From Gemmatimonadales bacterium (GTDB lineage: Bacteria > Gemmatimonadota > Glassbacteria > GWA2-58-10): a stretch of 64,000 nt of DNA. The notes beneath the pieces were generated by a model, which saw nothing but the letters and a program-made list of their open reading frames with translations, made no database searches and was not told the origin of the DNA. Shown here piece after piece: positions 8,751 through 16,685 of this stretch. Within the stretch, counting starts at the first letter, position 1. The number at the start of each line of letters is the position of its first letter. Both the position numbers and the translations under genes were made by a program. Location: positions 1 through 64,000 of the forward strand of contig JAJRTS010000078.1 in NCBI GenBank assembly GCA_024278175.1, in the 5' to 3' direction.

Positions 8751-10195
8751 AAGCACTCGTGATAGCTGCGGGCCGGGGATCGGGCTTTAACGGCCACGGT
8801 CCCCGGAGCCACAAAACACTCAATCCGGTATGGGGAGTCAGCGTAATCGAGCGCATTCTGGCCGCGTTCCCCCCACTGGAAGAGTTGGTGGTGGTCACCG
8901 GCTACGAGCATGAACAACTGGAGGAAGCGCTTACCGGCATGTTTAAAAACCGGGTGGCGCTCAGGTTCGTCCACAACCGCAGTTGGGAGCGCGGCAACGG
9001 CCTCAGCGTGCTGGCCGCCCGCGAGGCGCTCTCCGGCGAGGACTCGTTCCTGCTCAGCATGAGCGACCATGTTTTCGACCGGGCTCTTGTGGAAAAACTG
9101 ACCGTGACCTCGCCCCCGCATCAGGGCTGTCTGCTGGCTGTGGATCGCGATCTTCCCGGAGTGTTCGACCTGGGCGACGCCACCAGGGTCAGGCTCGGCG
9201 GCGACGATACAATCGAACAGATCGGCAAGGGACTCGCACGTTTCGACGCCGTCGACACCGGCGTGTTCTTCTGCACTCCGGCCCTGTTCGATGCCCTGGC
9301 CGAGGCCGTCTCGCGTGGCGGGGAGAGCCTCTCGGACGGGATCAGCGTACTGTGCCGGCGAGGAACGATGTCCGCCCGCGATGTTACCGGCTGCCTCTGG
9401 CAGGACGTGGACGACATGCGCAGTATGGAAGAGACGCGGCGCCGCCTGTGGCAACGGGTGGCCAAGCCCCGCGACGGAGTGGTCAGCCGGGTGCTGAACC
9501 GTAAGATTAGCGGTGCGCTCACCCGCCTGATCGCCCCGCTGCCCGTGCAGCCCAACCACGTCACCGTTTTCAACCTTCTGCTGGCGGGCTGCGCCGGTGT
9601 GCTGATGGCTAGCGGGCACCTGCTCGCGGGCGCGCTGGCCGCCCAGTTGTACTCGATAATCGATGGCGTGGACGGCGAGCTGGCCCGGCTCAAGCTGCGG
9701 GGAAGCTGGTTCGGCGCCTGGCTGGACAACCTCACCGACCGCATCTGCGACTGGATGATAATCTCCGGCGCCGCCCTGAGCGTTGCCGGCGGCGGCTCCT
9801 CGGCGATGGCATGGATTCTGCTTTCTTTAGCTTTGACCAGCAATGTCGCCTATCGCTCAGGCATGGACTCCCTGCTGGTTTCAGGGTCGTTGCGCACCCT
9901 GGCGGCAGGCGATGGGATGCTCCGCAGGGCGGAAAAATGGTTCGGTGAGCGGGAAATGGTGTTCGGGATGACCCATGACGTGTACCTGTTCATACTGGCC
10001 CTGGGAGTGGCGGCCGGGTTTCCGCTGGCCACCCTGGCGATCCTGATAGTGCTGGAAACTCTCTGGTGGCTGGCGAAGACGACCCAGGCCCGCAGAGCTC
10101 TGCCCAGCGCCACTTACGCCGAATACCTTCAGGCGCGTAAACTGGAGAAGTTCAATGAATCTCGAAAACAGATCGCACAACTCGCCGCTCACTGA
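8747..10195 (+). CDS. Bifunctional sugar/polyol-phosphate nucleotidyltransferase - CDP-alcohol phosphatidyltransferase (IPCT-DIPPS-like)
   Basis: 482 residues with two domains. Residues 1-225 are an NTP-transferase fold: AAGRGSGF near residue 7, HKTLNPV, LLSMSDHVFD for the metal-binding Asp, and ARFDAVDTGVFFC. Residues about 255-470 are a membrane CDP-alcohol phosphotransferase with every residue of the signature: D306-x2-D309-G310-x2-A313-R314-x8-G323-x3-D327-x3-D331. The same two-domain order occurs in CTP:inositol-1-phosphate cytidylyltransferase / di-myo-inositol-phosphate phosphate synthase. That enzyme activates a polyol phosphate with CTP and condenses it with an alcohol at the membrane. 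Here the gene sits inside a flagellar glycan operon, so the product may be a phosphodiester-linked polyol, phospholipid or sugar rather than an osmolyte. The substrate is not determinable from sequence. Confidence 0.82.
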   Translation: MKALVIAAGRGSGFNGHGPRSHKTLNPVWGVSVIERILAAFPPLEELVVVTGYEHEQLEEALTGMFKNRVALRFVHNRSWERGNGLSVLAAREALSGEDSFLLSMSDHVFDRALVEKLTVTSPPHQGCLLAVDRDLPGVFDLGDATRVRLGGDDTIEQIGKGLARFDAVDTGVFFCTPALFDALAEAVSRGGESLSDGISVLCRRGTMSARDVTGCLWQDVDDMRSMEETRRRLWQRVAKPRDGVVSRVLNRKISGALTRLIAPLPVQPNHVTVFNLLLAGCAGVLMASGHLLAGALAAQLYSIIDGVDGELARLKLRGSWFGAWLDNLTDRICDWMIISGAALSVAGGGSSAMAWILLSLALTSNVAYRSGMDSLLVSGSLRTLAAGDGMLRRAEKWFGEREMVFGMTHDVYLFILALGVAAGFPLATLAILIVLETLWWLAKTTQARRALPSATYAEYLQARKLEKFNESRKQIAQLAAH

Positions 10196-10808
10196 GTTGA
10201 TCGGCATCCTTCGCCAACGCAGGGGCGTGCGCCCGATTATAGCGCGTTTCGCCGCTGCGGGGATCGTGGTCCCGGTGGGCGCGATGTTCCTCTATACGCT
10301 GGGCCTGCTGCCGGTACAGGTGCTGCTGGCCGTTGTGCTCTCGGGCTGGCTCTGCTGGTCATCGGGACGCATGGAGCTCCAGCGGGATTCGGCCGCCGAG
10401 GCCGCCCGGCGCTCGTCGCTGGTGGCCACCCACACCCTGGACGCGGCGCTGCTGGTGGGCGCGGGCCTGTTCTGCCATCTGGTCTGGGAACTGTCCTCGG
10501 CTGTGATGGCCCTGGCCGTGGCCGCGGCGATGACAAATTACCTGGCATACTACAGCGGAATCGCTTTTCTCAAGTCCGTTCCCGCCCCGGTGCGCGCGGC
10601 CAGCGCCCGCTCGATGGTGGAACTGGACCACGCGTTCCTGGCAACCGGTAGCATCTGGGGCGCTGAACGCGAGATCGTGCTCGGCCTCTCCGCGCTCGGC
10701 CTGCTGGCGGGGCAGCCGGAAATCGGCCTGGCCGCCGCCGTGGCCGGAGGCAACTGCTACTGGGTATACAAGTCCGCTCATTTCTGGCTCAAGGCGGGTC
10801 TGCAATGA
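10155..10808 (+). CDS. Probable inactive paralogue of CDP-alcohol phosphatidyltransferase (membrane protein)
   Basis: 217 residues with about five or six hydrophobic segments. The ATG at 10155 lies 41 nt inside the upstream gene and has its own GGAGAAG site. Its second half lines up with the C-terminal domain of the preceding protein: NYLAYYSGIAFL against NVAYRSGMDSLL, and WGAEREIVLGLSALGLLAG against FGEREMVFGM...LALGVAAG. In the first half, the place of the DxxDGxxAR...GxxxDxxxD metal site reads SSGRMELQRDSAAEAARR...VATHTLD, so almost all catalytic Asp residues are missing. A pseudoenzyme partner or membrane subunit of the transferase is the best reading; an unrelated membrane protein is less likely. 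Confidence 0.68.
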   Translation: MNLENRSHNSPLTELIGILRQRRGVRPIIARFAAAGIVVPVGAMFLYTLGLLPVQVLLAVVLSGWLCWSSGRMELQRDSAAEAARRSSLVATHTLDAALLVGAGLFCHLVWELSSAVMALAVAAAMTNYLAYYSGIAFLKSVPAPVRAASARSMVELDHAFLATGSIWGAEREIVLGLSALGLLAGQPEIGLAAAVAGGNCYWVYKSAHFWLKAGLQ

Positions 10809-11884
10809 AGAAAAACGCCTACGCTAACGTGCTGGCGCTTAACCTGGGCGGAATCGGCGACTTTGTCTCCACCATGCCGGTCCTGGCGGCGCTCAAGGCT
10901 GCGGGAAGTTATATCACCTCGGTGGTCTGGCCCGCGCAGGAAGAGCTGGCCCGCCTTGCGCCGCCAGTGGACAGGATTGTGCCGCTGCCCAAAGAGTGGG
11001 AAAATGACCCCGAGCTGAGCCTGTTCGGCCGGGCGCTGGCCGGTAAATTCGGCTACGACCTGGTGCTTGATTTCGCGTTCATGCCTAGAGCTGGCGTGCT
11101 GACCCGCGAGGCGCACGGCAGGCGCACAGTGGGCTTCGCGCTGGAGGGCGAAAGCTATCGCTGGTACACGGATATTTTCCCGAACGTCGCGGGCGAGCCG
11201 CGCCTGGAGCGCAACCTCCGCCTGATCGAGCAACTGGGTCTGGCCCGTCCCGCGCGACCTGATTTCAGCGTCAAGCTGCCGGTCGGGACCGAGCGCAGGG
11301 TGACCTCGCTGCTCGAATCCCACGGGCTCGGCCCCCACGCACAGCCGATCGCAGTCCACCCCGGCAGCGGCAACAGCGTGCGTAACTGGCCCGCCGGGCG
11401 GTTCGCTGAACTGGCCGACCGTCTTTGCGCTCACACGGGCCGCCCGGTGCTGCTGCTGGGGGGCAGGGATACAACCTACGACGGCAACGACGAGACAGCT
11501 TTGACGGGCCGGGTCCGGAGCCTGATGCGCTCGCCGGCAATCGATCTGGGAGGCAGGCTGGGCACGGCGGAACTGCTGGCCCTGCTGAGGCGTTGCAGTT
11601 TGTTCGTGGGCAACAACAGCGGCCCGGCTCATCTGGCGGCCACGCTGGCGGGCGCGCCTGTGCTGCTGGCCTGGGCCCCGCGCAACGAGAAAATCTGGCG
11701 GCCCTGGGGCAATGAGGTGGTGCTGGCCAGCGCTGGAGCGGACTGCGCCGACAACTGCCTGCTCAACCGTTGCGCTAAAATCAGGGAATGCGTGGAGCTG
11801 ATTAGCGTAGAACAGATGTTCGGCAACTATCTGGCCACTATCGGCGCACCGGGGAAAATCGCAGCCGCGGGAGGCAGCCGGTGA
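10805..11884 (+). CDS. GT9 (heptosyltransferase-family) glycosyltransferase
   Basis: 359 residues. ADP-heptose:LPS heptosyltransferase fold: N-terminal LNLGGIGDFVSTMPVLAAL is the acceptor-side motif. In the C-terminal domain, IAVHPGSGNSVRNWPAGRFA and later LFVGNNSGPAHLAATLAGAP form the ADP-sugar site. The start overlaps the previous stop as ATGA. A Cys-rich loop near the C-terminus (CADNCLLNRCAKIREC) is typical of the family. In this operon it probably adds a sugar to the flagellar glycan or a lipid-linked intermediate; LPS core heptosylation is possible, but no other LPS gene is near. Confidence 0.85.
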   Translation: MKKNAYANVLALNLGGIGDFVSTMPVLAALKAAGSYITSVVWPAQEELARLAPPVDRIVPLPKEWENDPELSLFGRALAGKFGYDLVLDFAFMPRAGVLTREAHGRRTVGFALEGESYRWYTDIFPNVAGEPRLERNLRLIEQLGLARPARPDFSVKLPVGTERRVTSLLESHGLGPHAQPIAVHPGSGNSVRNWPAGRFAELADRLCAHTGRPVLLLGGRDTTYDGNDETALTGRVRSLMRSPAIDLGGRLGTAELLALLRRCSLFVGNNSGPAHLAATLAGAPVLLAWAPRNEKIWRPWGNEVVLASAGADCADNCLLNRCAKIRECVELISVEQMFGNYLATIGAPGKIAAAGGSR

Positions 11885-12357
11885 AAATCGAGCTGGCCAG
11901 CGGAGAACGCCCTTACGACGGCTACCTTCACTGCGACGAGCGGCTGCTGCCGGCCACCGGGATGGTTTGCCGGGTGGAGCGTCTGCCGCTGGCCACCGGC
12001 TCGGTGGAAACGCTACTGGCCAGCCACATTATCGAGCACTTTTCCTACCTCACTGTGGACCAGGTACTGGCCGAGTGGTACAGGGTGCTCAGGCCCGGCG
12101 GCGACATTTTGATCATCACCCCCAATTTCGGTTACGTGGCCCACGGGTACGCCGCCGGCCGGATGGACCATAAAGAGGCCCGCGACCGCATGTTCGGCGG
12201 GCAGGACTACGAGGGCAACTATCATTATAACATGTACGACAGCGAGTCGATGCAGACGGCTCTGGAAGCGACAGGTTTCAGAAACGTCCGGGACGTGACT
12301 TCCGATTACGAGAGTCGCGAGGTCCCGATGAGTATTTACTTCAACGCGGAGAAATGA
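11881..12357 (+). CDS. SAM-dependent methyltransferase (type 11 fold, short)
   Basis: 158 residues. Class I methyltransferase half-fold: the start (KIELASGERPYDGYLHCD) resembles the LNLGSG...WINVD opening of predicted SAM-dependent methyltransferases in glycan clusters. ETLLASHIIEHFSY holds the post-motif HxxEH-like segment, and EWYRVLRPGGDILIITPN is motif III. It is shorter than full enzymes (about 200-250 residues), and the glycine-rich motif I is poorly conserved. GTG start, with a 4-nt GTGA overlap with the GT9 gene and an ATGA overlap with the next gene. Likely methylates a sugar of the flagellar glycan; substrate unknown. Confidence 0.78.
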   Translation: MKIELASGERPYDGYLHCDERLLPATGMVCRVERLPLATGSVETLLASHIIEHFSYLTVDQVLAEWYRVLRPGGDILIITPNFGYVAHGYAAGRMDHKEARDRMFGGQDYEGNYHYNMYDSESMQTALEATGFRNVRDVTSDYESREVPMSIYFNAEK

Positions 12358-13112
12358 CCATGGATAAGGTTATTGCCGTACTCCAGGCACGGATGCACAG
12401 TGAGCGGCTGCCGGGCAAGATCCTGGCCGACCTGGCTGGCAAGCCCCTGCTTGAGCACGTTATCGAGCGCCTTCAGGCCACACCCGGAGTAGACCGGGTT
12501 GTGCTGGCGGTTCCCCGTTCTGAAATGGCTTACCTGGCAACGCTGGCCGGGCGAACCGGCGCGGAAATGGTGGGCGGGGCGTTCAACGACGTGCTGGGAC
12601 GCTATTACCAGGCTGCCCGGCGCTACCCCGCCCCGTTCATGATCCGCGCCACCGGCGACAATCCACTGATCGACACCACCATGCTGGGCCGCTGCGTCGA
12701 GGAATGCCTCAGCGGCTGCTGGGACATGGTGGGCGTGCGGGAGATGCCGCTGGGTACCGGGGCAGAGGTCTTCCCGGCCGGCCTGCTGGACTACCTGCAT
12801 CACTTCGGCCGCCGCAGGCACCATCGCGAACACGTAACCACCCTGCTCTACGAGCACGAGGACGAGTTCCGGGTCCGCCGCCTCGATCCGCCGCGCAAAT
12901 TGCGTGCGCCGGGGTTCCGCCTGACTGTCGATACCGAGGAAGATCTTGAACTGATGCGGCTGATCTACGACAGGCTCTACGTGCCGGGACAAATCGTGGA
13001 CCTGGCCGATGCGATCCGTCTGCTGCGGGAGCAGCCCGAGCTGGCCGGGATCAACAGCCACATCTGTCAGCGCGACTGGCGCAAGGAAAGCATGGCCGCG
13101 TCAGTGGCTTAA
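12354..13112 (+). CDS. spsF: SpsF-type cytidylyltransferase (CMP-sugar synthesis)
   Basis: 252 residues. Member of the SpsF/3-deoxy-manno-octulosonate cytidylyltransferase-like family. VIAVLQARMHSERLPGKIL at the N-terminus is the nucleotide-binding loop, followed by ADLAGKPLLEHVIERL. ATGDNPLIDTTMLGRCVEEC contains the metal-binding Asp region, and RLTVDTEEDLELMRLIY is the family's C-terminal motif. SpsF proteins are regularly encoded beside PseG- and NeuB-like genes, where they activate a nonulosonic acid with CTP. With the next genes it would supply hydrolase, synthase and CMP-transfer steps. ATG at 12354 overlaps the previous stop; an ATG at 12360 is an alternative. Confidence 0.85.
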   Translation: MTMDKVIAVLQARMHSERLPGKILADLAGKPLLEHVIERLQATPGVDRVVLAVPRSEMAYLATLAGRTGAEMVGGAFNDVLGRYYQAARRYPAPFMIRATGDNPLIDTTMLGRCVEECLSGCWDMVGVREMPLGTGAEVFPAGLLDYLHHFGRRRHHREHVTTLLYEHEDEFRVRRLDPPRKLRAPGFRLTVDTEEDLELMRLIYDRLYVPGQIVDLADAIRLLREQPELAGINSHICQRDWRKESMAASVA

Positions 13113-13133
13113 CCTGGCAAAGGCGTAAGATAG

Positions 13134-14210
13134 TTGAAGGAAACGAAGCAAAATATCCTGTTCCACTGCGACGCCGACCGCTCGCGCGGGATGGGACACC
13201 TGTTCCGCTGCCGGATGCTGTACGGACGGTTGGCCGGACCCGGCAGCTCTCTGGCCGTAAAACCGGACAGCGCGGCCCGTGGCCTGCTGGAATCGTCCCG
13301 GCTGCCGTGGCGGGAAATCTCCCCCCCGTCGGCCGGGGGGGAGCTGGGCCTTGAACTGGCTGAAATCGCCGGGGAAACCGGTGCGCGGGTCGTACTGCTG
13401 GACCGCAAGGACAACTCGCGGGAACTGGTGCTGACGCTGAGGCGGCAGGGTTTGCTGGTGGTCGCTCTGGAAGATACCGGGCCGGGGCGGCTGGAAGCCG
13501 ACATCCTGGTTGACCCGCACGTTCAGCCCGGCAGCGCGGAAGCCGCCTGTGATGGCCGCGCCTTATGTTGTTTCGGTCCAGGCTGGGCGCTGATAGATCC
13601 GTGCTACGTGGCCGCCCGCGCCAATGGGGCAGCCGACAGACACGCAGACGATACCGGACCGCTCAGGGTGGCGGTCAGCCTGGGGGGCAGCGATCCGGCG
13701 GGGCTTACCCGGCGGGTGCTGGCGGCGCTGGCGAAAGTGGACGAAAAACTTGAGATCGAACTCGTAGCCGGGCCGGGTGCCGATACCGGCCAAGTGCCTG
13801 GCACGCTCCGCCACGACATCCGCATTCATCGCGGCCTGGACAACCTGGCAAAGCTGCTGGCCACCTGCTCGCTGGCGTTCGTTTCCGGCGGGATTACGAT
13901 GTTCGAAACGCTGTGCGTGGGCGTGGCCACGGTGGTGGTTCCCCAGCACGAGGAGCAGTACACGAATGCCTCCCGGCTGGCCAGCCGGGGCGCTCTGCTG
14001 GTGGTCCCCCCCCCGGCGGAAAAGAGTTCCGTAATTGGCCTCATCCTGGCCGCACGGGAAATAGCCGGCAACGAAGCTTTGCGCCGCAAGCTTGTCAGCA
14101 CCGGCGCGGCGCTGGTGGACGGGCGAGGTGTGCAGCGGCTGGAGAGCCGGTTGCACTCCCTGCTCGGGGACATGACCGACAAGGATCAACCGGCCGCTAA
14201 CGCGGTTTGA
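13134..14210 (+). CDS. pseG: PseG-like UDP-sugar hydrolase (nonulosonic acid pathway)
   Basis: 358 residues from a TTG start. Family of UDP-2,4-diacetamido-2,4,6-trideoxy-altropyranose hydrolase, a GT-B fold related to MurG. The N-terminal RGMGHLFRCRML has the catalytic-type His22 after the Gly-x-Gly loop. The C-terminal domain has RVAVSLGGSDPAGLTRRVL and LAFVSGGITMFETLCVGVA followed by VVVPQHEEQYTNA. It removes UDP from the dideoxy sugar before condensation with phosphoenolpyruvate. It lies 21 nt after the cytidylyltransferase. Pse against legionaminic-type specificity cannot be decided; the early PseB/PseC/PseH steps are not in this window. Confidence 0.83.
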   Translation: MKETKQNILFHCDADRSRGMGHLFRCRMLYGRLAGPGSSLAVKPDSAARGLLESSRLPWREISPPSAGGELGLELAEIAGETGARVVLLDRKDNSRELVLTLRRQGLLVVALEDTGPGRLEADILVDPHVQPGSAEAACDGRALCCFGPGWALIDPCYVAARANGAADRHADDTGPLRVAVSLGGSDPAGLTRRVLAALAKVDEKLEIELVAGPGADTGQVPGTLRHDIRIHRGLDNLAKLLATCSLAFVSGGITMFETLCVGVATVVVPQHEEQYTNASRLASRGALLVVPPPAEKSSVIGLILAAREIAGNEALRRKLVSTGAALVDGRGVQRLESRLHSLLGDMTDKDQPAANAV

Positions 14211-14236
14211 ACTGAAATGTAGAGAGGAGTCCCCGC

Positions 14237-15490
14237 TTGGACGACAGACGCGGCGTTATTATCGTTGGAGCCGGGATCATGCAGATTCCGGTAATAGAGG
14301 CGGCCAAAAGAATGGGCCTGCGCACGGTGGTTACCGACTACAACCGTAACGCGCCTGGTTTCGCGATGGCCGATGTGGGCCTGGAGGTCTCGACCCGCAA
14401 CATAGATTTCTCCGTGCTGAGCGCGCGGCGGATCGCCGAGCACGTTCCTATCGACGGGGTGCTGACAGTTGGCACCGACGCCAGCAGGACTGTGAGCGCC
14501 ATGGCCGCCGCGCTCGAGTTGCCCGGTATCCGCTACGACGCGGCCGAGCGGGCGACCAACAAGGTCAAGATGCGCCAGTGCTTCCGGGACAACGGCGTGC
14601 CCTCGCCCGATTTCGAGTATGTATGGACACGCCCGGAAGCCCGCGACGCGGTAAAACGCCTGGGCCTGCCCTGCGTGATCAAGCCCGCCGACAACATGGG
14701 CGCGCGCGGAGTGAAACTGCTCACCGAACGCTCGCAGGTGGAGGACGCATTTACCGAGGCGCGCCGGGCCAGCGTGAGCGGGATGATCGTGGTGGAAGAA
14801 TACATGGAGGGCCCGGAGCTCTCAATCGACGCGCTGGTCTGGGACGGGAATATCGAGATCGTGGGCGTGGGCGACAGGATTATCAGCGGCGCGCCGTACT
14901 TTATCGAGCTGGGCCACACGATGCCGACCGCCATGGACCCCGAGGTGGTGACCCGGGCGGTGGAAGTGATGAAACAGGGAATCAGGGCGCTGGGGATCGA
15001 TGTGGGCGCGGCCAAGGGCGATATCAAACTCACCCCGGAAGGCCCCAAGATCGGCGAGCTGGCGGCCCGGCTCTCGGGCGGCTACATGAGCGGGTTCACC
15101 TACCCGTTGGCCACCGGCGTGGACCTGATGAGCGCGATCCTGCGCGTTTCGATGGGCCAGGACCCCGGAGACCTGACGCCGAAGTGGAACCGCGTGGCGG
15201 CCGAGCGCGGAATTATCCCCCGCCCCGGTGTAATAACCGCTGTGGAGGGGCTGGATGAAGCGCGTTCCTTGCCAGGTGTGGAAAATATATTTACCATGTA
15301 CGAGGTGGGAGACACGTTCCGTAAGCCCACCAGCAACATGGGAAAATTCGGTAACCTGATCGCCGTGGCCGACGACCGCAAGGCGCTGCAAAAACTCTGC
15401 GCCCGGGCGCTGACCACGATCAGGATCCACACCACGCAGCCGGACGAGTCGCGGAGCGAACCGGCGCTGGCAAAAGCCAAGAGCGCATGA
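14237..15490 (+). CDS. ATP-grasp carboxylate-amine/thiol ligase of the glycan operon
   Basis: 417 residues. The TTG start at 14237 has an excellent GAGAGGAG site 7 nt upstream. The PurK/CarB-like ATP-grasp layout is clear: N-terminal Rossmann-like part (RGVIIVGAGIMQIPVIEAAK), an ATP-binding lysine strand (CVIKPADNMGARGVKLL), the EEYMEGPELSIDALVWDG strand, and the metal-binding IGELAARLSGGYMSGF. Such enzymes join a carboxylate to an amine through an acyl phosphate. The position between the PseG-like and NeuB-like genes suggests it decorates the nonulosonic acid or its precursor, for example by adding an amino acid. That is inference from context. Confidence 0.8.
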   Translation: MDDRRGVIIVGAGIMQIPVIEAAKRMGLRTVVTDYNRNAPGFAMADVGLEVSTRNIDFSVLSARRIAEHVPIDGVLTVGTDASRTVSAMAAALELPGIRYDAAERATNKVKMRQCFRDNGVPSPDFEYVWTRPEARDAVKRLGLPCVIKPADNMGARGVKLLTERSQVEDAFTEARRASVSGMIVVEEYMEGPELSIDALVWDGNIEIVGVGDRIISGAPYFIELGHTMPTAMDPEVVTRAVEVMKQGIRALGIDVGAAKGDIKLTPEGPKIGELAARLSGGYMSGFTYPLATGVDLMSAILRVSMGQDPGDLTPKWNRVAAERGIIPRPGVITAVEGLDEARSLPGVENIFTMYEVGDTFRKPTSNMGKFGNLIAVADDRKALQKLCARALTTIRIHTTQPDESRSEPALAKAKSA

Positions 15491-15491
15491 A

Positions 15492-16544
15492 ATGAATGAA
15501 GTCCGCATAGGCGATGAACTCAGCGGGTTTGTCAGGGTGGGAGAGCGCCGCCCGCCGGCGGTGATGGCCGAGGTGGGGATCAACCACGACGGCAAGCTGG
15601 AGCGCGCGCTTGAGCTGGTCGATCTGGCCGCCGACTCCGGGGCCGACCTGATCAAGTTCCAGTATATCGACCCCTCGGCGATGGTCCATCGCGGCCTGAT
15701 GCCCGAGCTGTTCGGACTCTACGGCCGCTACGCCCTGTCCCTGGACGATTTCCGGGCGATAGTGGAGCGTTGCCATCAGCGCCGGATGCCGTTTGTCTGC
15801 ACGGTGTTCGACTCCGGCGGCGCGGCGCGGATGGCGGAGCTGGGCGTGGCCGCGTTCAAGGTGGCCTCCTGCGACATGACTCACCTTCCCCTGCTGGGGG
15901 CGCTGGCGTCCTGGCAGCTGCCGGTGATTCTCTCAACCGGCCTGGCCGATATCGCCGAGGTGCGCCGCAGCGTGCGCACGCTCAAGCGGGGGGGCTGCAA
16001 GACTCCGATCCTGCTGCATTGCACCAGTCGCTACCCCGCTCCCGCCGAATCGCTCAACCTGAGAGCGATGGGCCATCTGAGTAAAAAACTGCGCCTGCCC
16101 ACCGGCTTCTCCGACCACAGCGAGGGAATCCTGGCCCCGGCCCTGGCCGCCGCCCTGGGCGCGGTGATGGTGGAGAAACATTTCACCTATGACCCGGCAG
16201 CCGACGGCCCCGATCACGCACTGAGCCTGGGGCCGACGCAGTTTGCCGAAATGGTGCGTCAACTGCGCCTGGCCGGACAGATGCGCGGCGACGGCCGCAA
16301 GAAACCGGCGGCGGTGGAGCGCCGGGAGCGCACCGTGGGCCGCAGGGGGTTTTATCTTGCCCGCGATGTAACGCAGGGCCAGCGGGTGCGCCTGGACGAC
16401 TTGAGCGCGCTCAAACCCTGGACCGCGTTGGGCCCGTTCGATATCGCCAGACTGCGCGGCAAGGTTTACGCCCGCGACATTGCCGGCGGCGAGGCGCTTA
16501 CTCCCGAAGACATAGCACCAATCGATGCTCCCGCCGAAGACTGA
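15492..16544 (+). CDS. neuB: NeuB/PseI-family nonulosonic acid synthase with SAF domain
   Basis: 350 residues. Condenses phosphoenolpyruvate with a 6-carbon amino sugar to give a nonulosonic acid. TIM-barrel motifs: AEVGINHDGKLERALELVD, DLIKFQYIDP, FKVASCDMTHLPLL, LSTGLADIAEVRRSV, LHCTSRYPAP, GFSDHSEG and VEKHFTYDPAADGPDH. Residues about 280-345 are the antifreeze-like SAF domain (RRGFYLARDVTQGQRVRLDD). Starts 1 nt after the ATP-grasp stop, so it is part of the same transcript. Which acid it makes (pseudaminic, legionaminic or sialic type) is not resolved from motifs alone. Confidence 0.9.
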   Translation: MNEVRIGDELSGFVRVGERRPPAVMAEVGINHDGKLERALELVDLAADSGADLIKFQYIDPSAMVHRGLMPELFGLYGRYALSLDDFRAIVERCHQRRMPFVCTVFDSGGAARMAELGVAAFKVASCDMTHLPLLGALASWQLPVILSTGLADIAEVRRSVRTLKRGGCKTPILLHCTSRYPAPAESLNLRAMGHLSKKLRLPTGFSDHSEGILAPALAAALGAVMVEKHFTYDPAADGPDHALSLGPTQFAEMVRQLRLAGQMRGDGRKKPAAVERRERTVGRRGFYLARDVTQGQRVRLDDLSALKPWTALGPFDIARLRGKVYARDIAGGEALTPEDIAPIDAPAED

Positions 16545-16685
16545 ACGTGTTGAAAAAACGCTCGCCATGGGAATATGAGCTGTCAAGGGTCAGCCAAAGG
16601 CTGATTTACATGCCCTTGACAGCGACAATAAACATAAATTTAATTTCAGGGCCGTTGAATGTTTTTTCAACGGCCCCTCTGAACC
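16545..16685 (+). promoter_or_regulatory. Two consecutive RNA-hairpin elements between neuB and the Gfo/Idh gene
   Basis: First structure: arms GCTGTCAAGGG (16579-16589) and its perfect complement CCCTTGACAGC (16613-16623), enclosing a small hairpin TCAGCC-AAA-GGCTGA (16590-16604). Second structure: GGGCCGTTGAA (16649-16659) and TTCAACGGCCC (16666-16676) with a 6-nt loop, ending 9 nt before the next ATG. Neither has a convincing + strand U-tract, so they may be an attenuator, an RNA-processing site or a weak terminator. Confidence 0.6.
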
